Shown here one piece after another: positions 59,436 to 64,000 of a stretch of 64,000 bases of DNA. Below the pieces are notes generated by a model, which worked only from the letters and a program-made list of their open reading frames with translations, was not told the origin of the DNA and searched no databases. Every line of letters begins with the position of its first letter. Within the stretch, counting starts at the first letter, position 1. The position numbers and the translations under genes were made by a program. Source of the stretch: CAVWDU01 sp963840725 (lineage in GTDB: Bacteria; Pseudomonadota; Gammaproteobacteria; Pseudomonadales; Halieaceae); assembly GCA_963840725.1 (NCBI GenBank), contig CAWIZY010000028.1, positions 310,001 through 374,000 of the forward strand, given 5' to 3'.

Positions 59436-59879
59436 ATGCTTGTTGGGCAAAGAGTAAGCACAATCGTCCGCGCACAGCGAGCCGCTGTGCACCTCTCGGC
59501 TGGCCTGGGGGCTTCTGTTATCGTCTGTGCTTCCGCCAGTGCGGCGAGCGAGGAAAACGCCCACTCCTCAGAGCCCCTGCCCGACCCCCTGGCGGCGGGC
59601 TGGGAGGGCGAGCCTGTCTGCAAAAATTTGCATGAAAGCCCCCGGCAGCGAATTCTCGAGTGCACTTTCCCCCCCGGTGTGGGGCACGAACGCCATTACC
59701 ATGCTCCACATTTTGGCTACGCGATTGCCGGTGGCCGCATGAGAATCACCGACGCGACCGGTGTGCGAGAAGTCGATCTCCGCGCCTCAAGCACTTTCAC
59801 CAGTGCTGGCGTGCCCTGGCATGGGGTTCTGAATATCGGTGATTCCACGGTTGTCTACCTTATTATCGAGTCACGATAA
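59436..59879 (+). CDS. Cupin-domain protein
   Basis: A 147-residue protein. Its N-terminus looks like a signal peptide (ending near ASAAS, about 38). A single cupin barrel follows, with metal-binding residues in HERHYHAPHFGYAIAGG (cupin motif 1) and the second His in VPWHGVLNIG (motif 2). Small secreted cupins of this type may be enzymes or ligand-binding proteins; the substrate is unknown. The start ATG 59436 follows GAGGGTGA. It precedes an exported DUF1579-like gene by 57 bases on the same strand. Confidence 0.75.
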   Translation: MLVGQRVSTIVRAQRAAVHLSAGLGASVIVCASASAASEENAHSSEPLPDPLAAGWEGEPVCKNLHESPRQRILECTFPPGVGHERHYHAPHFGYAIAGGRMRITDATGVREVDLRASSTFTSAGVPWHGVLNIGDSTVVYLIIESR

Positions 59880-59936
59880 AGGGCTGGAAACCCGTCTATA
59901 CTGACACGTCAGGTCGCTTTATCTCCGGAGGCGGGT

Positions 59937-60443
59937 ATGCGGTCAGAATTTTTCAGATCAGGGTGGATGCTGCTTGCAGGCGCGGTCTCGCTGGCTGCGG
60001 TACCCGGATACTGCGAAGCTGATAACGCACTGGACCTGTTTGTCGGTCACTGGCAAATAGACGTGGTCGTACTGCAACCGGAGCCCGCACAGCTCACCTA
60101 TACCGAGCGCTACGAGCGAATACTGGACGGCAAGTACGTTCGTGGAGAGACCAGCCGAAAGGCCGACGGCTCCAAGGATGTGGTCATGGCCACCTTTGAT
60201 GAGGCAGCAAACGGCTATCCATTCTGGATATTCTCTTCTACCGGGAGCTTCACCTATCTACCTCCGGCAAGTTGGGACCCCCGGCGTCGCCTTATGACCT
60301 GGAAGAGCCCGGCGCAATTTGATATTGCCTACAGTTCCACCTGTCAGTTTCCCACTGCCGACCAGCGCTCATGCTATCTCATCGTCAAGGACTGGAAAGG
60401 CAAGGTAGTGACTGAAATGAAATGGACAGCACAGCGCCGCTAG
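59937..60443 (+). CDS. Exported DUF1579-like protein
   Basis: A 168-residue protein with a signal peptide (about 28 residues). The lipocalin-like fold resembles the DUF1579 group: FVGHWQIDVVVLQPEPAQLTY, YERILDGKYVRGET and FWIFSSTGSF. Two Cys residues (SSTCQF, RSCYL) may form a disulfide. The ATG at 59937 has GGAG nearby. Function unknown; probably periplasmic. Confidence 0.68.
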   Translation: MRSEFFRSGWMLLAGAVSLAAVPGYCEADNALDLFVGHWQIDVVVLQPEPAQLTYTERYERILDGKYVRGETSRKADGSKDVVMATFDEAANGYPFWIFSSTGSFTYLPPASWDPRRRLMTWKSPAQFDIAYSSTCQFPTADQRSCYLIVKDWKGKVVTEMKWTAQRR

Positions 60444-60473
60444 GGCACAAACAGGCTCATTGACAGGTCGAAT

Positions 60474-62147
60474 ATGATTGAAAGCATCACGCCACAGCTA
60501 ATAGCCTCGTCGATGGCATTCATCCTGCTTTCCGCACTGTTCCTGACCGCGGTGCTGTCTGTCGGCTCTCTGTGGCTGTACCACCGGTCTGTAGCGCGGC
60601 ACATGTCTTTACTGAGCAGTCACCCACAGCAACCGCCCGAGCTATCGGCCCACTATCCACCATGGGCCACCCTTGAATGCGCCAATCACCCAGATCGCCT
60701 GCAATGTAACGAGCTTTATCTGCGCGCCAGCAAAGCAGTACATCGAGATGGCCTGCTTTACATGATAGCGGTTCTGGCGCCCATCCTGCCCTTGTCCCTG
60801 GTCGCACAAACGGTTTACCCAAGCGGCTTGGGTCTACCCGGCGTATTGATCGGCTGCTGGCTCTATGGCTGGCCCGTGGTTCCGTTGCTGATCCTGATTT
60901 TGCCTGCGTCGAGAGCTCGATCCATAACTTTCGTGAGTTGCTATCTGCTGGGTTACCTGGGCCTCTCTGTTTGGGCAGGGACCATCGCCAACGTCCCGGC
61001 CCTGCACCTGGGCGCTCTACATTTGCCAGCGCGCTCCGGGGTAACGCCGATGCGCATGGCCATATTGTGGGCAGCGGCAAACGCTATACCTACTCTCTTG
61101 TGCCTGCTTTGCTATAACCGCAGGGTGCGCGCCGTTGCCCCCCTGCTGCTGGCCCTGACGACGATACTGATGACCGGCCTCTGTGCTTTATGGCTGTGGC
61201 TGGCTGCAGAGACCGAGGGCTGGTCATGGTGGCAGGCGGTGTCTACATCGTTAACACACTGGCTACAGTGGCTGGCTTTTCTGTTGGTGGTGGTCGGTCT
61301 GCCGCTATTGTCAGGCAGCTTGGCCCTGCGCTGGATAGCCCGCGGCTATCGCGATAAAGCGACCAGCGACCGGTCATTGCGCCTGGACTCGATCTATCTG
61401 GCGTTTCTGGCAAACTACGGATTTTGGCTGGTCTTGGGTGGAATGGTCTGGCTGGTGTGCCTACCCCTGGCCTTCCTCGCCTACAAGCTGGTGCTGCTGA
61501 CCGGCCGCCAGGTAAAAGGCCCTGAACACGCGCCCCGTGGCTTGTGCTTCCTCAGGGTATTTGCCTTGGGACAACGCAGCGAAAAACTCCGGGAGGCAGT
61601 GGCCAGATACTGGCGTCAAATCGGCCCGCTACAGATGATCACCGGGCCCGATGTGGCCACAGGTACCGTCCAACCGCATCATTTTCTGGACTTCCTCAGT
61701 GGCAGGCTGGGCAGTCACTTCATCAAAGACCCCGCATCGCTGACGCTGGCCCTTGCGCAGCTGGACTATGCCCCCGATCCAGATGGTCGCTTCCGCATCA
61801 ACAGTCTGTTTTGTTACCAAGATACCTGGCAGTCGGTACTGCCTGCCCTGGTGCAGCGGGGGGAGACGGTCATGATGGACTTGCGCGGCTTTAGCCGTGA
61901 GAACAGCGGCTGTCAGGAGGAGTTGACTTTTTTGGCCGAACGCGTTCCTTTTACGCAGTGTCTGGTCGTGGTCGATCTTGACACCGACCGTGACCTCCTT
62001 TGGCAATCGCTTACCAGAACGCTGGCCTCTGTACCGGCAGAATCGCCCAACGCTGGAGCCTCACCCCGGCAACTACGCAATTTCGAATTCACAGGAGCCG
62101 GTGCGGATACCGACAAGTTGGTCAGGGCTCTGTGTGCACTGGGATGA
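60474..62147 (+). CDS. Uncharacterised polytopic membrane protein with soluble C-terminal domain
   Basis: A 557-residue protein with about nine predicted helices (residues 12-345) and a C-terminal cytoplasmic domain (about 360-557). I do not recognise the family. The soluble part has strong blocks: LRVFALGQRSEKLREAVARY, ITGPDVATG, APDPDGRFRINSLFCYQDTW, MMDLRGFSRENSGCQEEL and VVVDLDTDRDLLW. The S..NSGCQEEL block recalls the SxxxxxSxxCxxEL motif of TIR domains, and the order beta-strand, helix, GFSREN is compatible with a TIR-like or other Rossmann-like fold. That is only an inference. The gene begins 30 bases after the DUF1579-like gene and may be co-transcribed with it. Confidence 0.6.
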   Translation: MIESITPQLIASSMAFILLSALFLTAVLSVGSLWLYHRSVARHMSLLSSHPQQPPELSAHYPPWATLECANHPDRLQCNELYLRASKAVHRDGLLYMIAVLAPILPLSLVAQTVYPSGLGLPGVLIGCWLYGWPVVPLLILILPASRARSITFVSCYLLGYLGLSVWAGTIANVPALHLGALHLPARSGVTPMRMAILWAAANAIPTLLCLLCYNRRVRAVAPLLLALTTILMTGLCALWLWLAAETEGWSWWQAVSTSLTHWLQWLAFLLVVVGLPLLSGSLALRWIARGYRDKATSDRSLRLDSIYLAFLANYGFWLVLGGMVWLVCLPLAFLAYKLVLLTGRQVKGPEHAPRGLCFLRVFALGQRSEKLREAVARYWRQIGPLQMITGPDVATGTVQPHHFLDFLSGRLGSHFIKDPASLTLALAQLDYAPDPDGRFRINSLFCYQDTWQSVLPALVQRGETVMMDLRGFSRENSGCQEELTFLAERVPFTQCLVVVDLDTDRDLLWQSLTRTLASVPAESPNAGASPRQLRNFEFTGAGADTDKLVRALCALG

Positions 62148-62192
62148 ACCGCCCGAATCGATGGGCCTCTGTACCGGCCCCGTCTACACGTG

Positions 62193-63200
62193 CTAGAACG
62201 CGGCGCCGATACCTATAGAGAGCGTCGTATCATCATTGCTGGCCCCGGGTGCCGGTTCAGTTTCATAGTCATAGCGATAGGAGACCCCGGCAGAGATGCC
62301 GCGGAAAAACTCCGTGCGAAAGCCGGTGACCGATTTGAAGATCGTATTGTTAGCCCCGTAGGCTTGCTGGGTGAGCGAATCCGTATGATGGAATTCCAGC
62401 TCTCCGCTGAACAGATTATGATTGTAGGTGAAGGCCCATAAACCGACAGCACCGGACTCGGTAACATCGGCAATTTCTTCTTCCGAATAACCTACGCCGA
62501 CGCTAAAACTCATGAACTTCACACCGTCATTAAAGATCTCTCTACCGACATTGGCACCTGCGACATACCGGTATTCAAGCTCCCGAATCGGGTCTCGCTC
62601 GTAGGTAAATGACCCGCCGACAAACCAGGGGTCGTCAAACATCCATCCGTAGCGGTAGTTAAAAAGGTCCTGTTCCTTGGTCTTCACGCCGTCTGTCTCG
62701 TCACGGCGGAGAGTCAGATCGAGATTGTGGCGATGATCACCGACTTTGAACAGCGTTTCACCGTATAGCAGGTTATTGTCAGTCTCGGTGTTACCGCTAT
62801 TGGACACCAGGCCCCAATCAATCCGCGAGGTACGGGAGTAGTATTCCTGGGGCATCACTGCCTCCCCGATCGCATCGAGGCTGGTCGCCTCTTCCTCGCC
62901 GTCAATCAGCAACAGCTGCACCCCTGAGCTACCACGTGCCAGCCGGGCATCCACTCTGCGGTCGTCTTCCAGCGCCACCTCGAAAGTTTCATCAGTCTCT
63001 ATGGTGGCAACATCGGCAACACTGACCGCAAATTCGTCGGCATAAGCGGGATCGATATACACCTCGTCTTTGATTAGCTTGGAAATCTTGCCCGTAATAA
63101 TGTCACCGTTTTGCATCACCAGGCGATCCTCCGCCCAGGCACCGTTAACCAGGGTCAGACTGCACAGGCCAATAAGCAAAACCGCTGTCGCGTTTTTCAT
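62193..63200 (-). CDS. DUF481 outer membrane protein (YdiY-like)
   Basis: A 335-residue exported protein. A signal peptide (ending near AWA, about 23) leads to a short N-terminal SH3-like region (DRLVMQNGDIITGKISKLIKD). An outer-membrane beta-barrel of the DUF481/salt-induced YdiY type follows, with SRIDWGLVSNSGNTETDN, FKVGDHRHNLDL and the terminal strand TTLSIGIGAAF with C-terminal Phe. Function unknown; E. coli YdiY is salt-induced. The start ATG 63200 follows AGGAACT. Confidence 0.82.
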   Translation of the reverse strand: MKNATAVLLIGLCSLTLVNGAWAEDRLVMQNGDIITGKISKLIKDEVYIDPAYADEFAVSVADVATIETDETFEVALEDDRRVDARLARGSSGVQLLLIDGEEEATSLDAIGEAVMPQEYYSRTSRIDWGLVSNSGNTETDNNLLYGETLFKVGDHRHNLDLTLRRDETDGVKTKEQDLFNYRYGWMFDDPWFVGGSFTYERDPIRELEYRYVAGANVGREIFNDGVKFMSFSVGVGYSEEEIADVTESGAVGLWAFTYNHNLFSGELEFHHTDSLTQQAYGANNTIFKSVTGFRTEFFRGISAGVSYRYDYETEPAPGASNDDTTLSIGIGAAF

Positions 63201-63668
63201 AAGAGAGTTCCTGAAGTGCGGAAGAGGTGTAACAATAAATATTTTGAGCGGAGTCAAAAACTGCGGCGACAATGTGCGCGATTTTGTCTGCAGTGTCAAT
63301 CGTGGTTGGCCGGGGAAGTGGCGTTTTTCGGGGAATTCCAACTCTGCGGTGCGCTTACTCTCGCCCTTACTCTCGCCCTTGCTCTCGCCCTTACTCTAGC
63401 ACTCGCCTTCAGCTACCGCCGGGGAATATGGGCCACGACCCTGGACCACGGCCCCCGTGCCAAACAGTCAGTCTCGCCTCTTTGGCCTGGGCGGAGTCCG
63501 TCAGGATTTACGAGGAGTGGCTCGACTGCGCCGGCAACGCTCTGAGCAATAACGCACCTCAGACCAGTTGAGCTTCCATTTCCGGCGCCAGACAAACTCA
63601 CGCTGGCATACCGGGCACAGTTTAGTGGGAAGATCGGACTTTTTCTTTTGCAATGCTCTATCCGCACT
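63201..63668. other. Intergenic region with tandem repeats
   Basis: About 470 bases without a convincing gene. It holds a 12-base tandem repeat (63354-63407) and the promoter region of the minus-strand DUF481 gene. I see nothing else. Confidence 0.45.
63354..63407. repeat. Tandem 12-base repeat CTTACTCTCGCC
   Basis: Three full copies (63354-63389, one with a single A-to-G change) plus a degenerate fourth copy and half a fifth, pyrimidine-rich on the plus strand. The copy number could vary by slippage. It lies about 150 bases upstream of the DUF481 gene start. Confidence 0.75.
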
Positions 63669-64000
63669 CTAATGCGTCTTCAATGCGAGCCCCGAGTCAT
63701 CAAAGCAGAAACCCTCGCTACTCATATGCAGTCGGTGCCGCGGGCCTGGCGCATCTGCATCAAAAGCCGTGTAACCGGCGTCCCCGGCCCACAGGGCCAC
63801 CAGATCTTCGCCACTCTGGGCGATATGGGTTTCGTAAAAGCGCGGAGCCTGGGCATCCAGCGCGGCCAGGGCCGCGTCCGCCGACGGATACTCACTGAGA
63901 TAATGCAGGCTGACGTAGGTCGGCGGCACTAACTCGATTTCACCTGCCCGATGCCTGGCCAGGGCATCCCGTGGGCTTATCCACTGGCTTTCGGTAATCT
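63669..64000 (-). CDS. NUDIX hydrolase family protein, 5' partial
   Basis: The last 110 codons of a gene that starts beyond the window. The visible part, from ESQWISPRDALARHRAGEIEL through PPTYVSLHYLSEYPSADAA to HRLHMSSEGFCFDD, matches the C-terminal half of NUDIX-domain proteins, after the GX5EX7REUXEEXGU box. That catalytic box would be outside the window. The reading frame is open from 64000 down to the stop at 63669. The substrate is unknown. Confidence 0.72.
   Translation of the reverse strand, partial: ITESQWISPRDALARHRAGEIELVPPTYVSLHYLSEYPSADAALAALDAQAPRFYETHIAQSGEDLVALWAGDAGYTAFDADAPGPRHRLHMSSEGFCFDDSGLALKTH

Noticed and set aside
1..64000. CRISPR arrays, tRNA or rRNA genes, IS elements, prophage
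   Set aside because: No spaced direct repeats, no cloverleaf-type T-loop sequence, no transposase or phage structural proteins were recognised on either strand.

Overview
The window looks like a chromosomal segment of a marine gammaproteobacterium of the Halieaceae (OM60/NOR5) type. Evidence: GC-rich coding on both strands, Shine-Dalgarno starts, many TonB/porin/DUF481 outer-membrane proteins, a PEP-CTERM sorting signal, a DAB inorganic-carbon pump and, most tellingly, a bchE-bchJ pair for bacteriochlorophyll synthesis. The taxonomic call is an inference. No rRNA, tRNA, CRISPR array, insertion sequence or prophage was seen.

Layout: 0-4 kb, the end of a penicillin-acylase-family gene, a nitronate-monooxygenase remnant and an acyl-CoA synthetase. 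4.2-8.5 kb, a three-gene ABC/HlyD/TolC export operon whose ABC protein has lost its ATPase motifs. 8.6-14.4 kb, a DcaP-like porin, a PEP-CTERM protein and a large secreted subtilase. 14.9-19.6 kb, a divergent chaperone-usher-like operon. 19.8-22.1 kb, a repeat-containing small secreted protein, an aspartic protease and a LysR regulator. 22.2-24.4 kb, bchJ and bchE behind a PpsR/CrtJ-like box. 24.7-29.0 kb, a deletion scar (haemolysin/SDR), a two-component system and a cupredoxin-FTR1 metal-uptake operon. 29.1-34.0 kb, a LysR regulator divergent from dabB-dabA. 34.1-38.0 kb, peptidase-type enzymes and a DUF4239 membrane protein.

38.2-56.9 kb is the most interesting region: a nonribosomal peptide cluster with transport genes. 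The minus-strand operon runs HupE/UreJ permease, stand-alone adenylation enzyme, carrier protein, NRPS 1 (C-A-PCP with a PP-loop ATPase domain inserted in the A domain), NRPS 2 (C-A-PCP-TE), PhyH dioxygenase and PigA-like prolyl-PCP dehydrogenase. Divergent from it on the plus strand are an ornithine-cyclodeaminase-family enzyme, an Sfp-type PPTase and a TonB-dependent receptor. The simplest reading is ornithine to proline, loading on the carrier protein, oxidation to a pyrrole-2-carboxyl starter, extension by two modules (the first with an Asn-like code and a possible amide, amidine or thioamide modification), and release by the thioesterase. The receptor and permease suggest a metallophore; that last step is inference. 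56.9-64 kb carries a truncated DUF2237 gene, a PlsB-like acyltransferase, a cupin, a DUF1579-like protein, an uncharacterised membrane protein, a DUF481 protein and a partial NUDIX gene.

Caution: many genes (subtilase, bchE, nearly everything from 44.4 to 54.3 kb, the PlsB-like gene) are broken by single-base shifts, several of them in homopolymer runs, while their motifs stay intact. Local consensus error is at least as likely as true pseudogenisation. Interrupted genes are typed as pseudogene here for that reason only.
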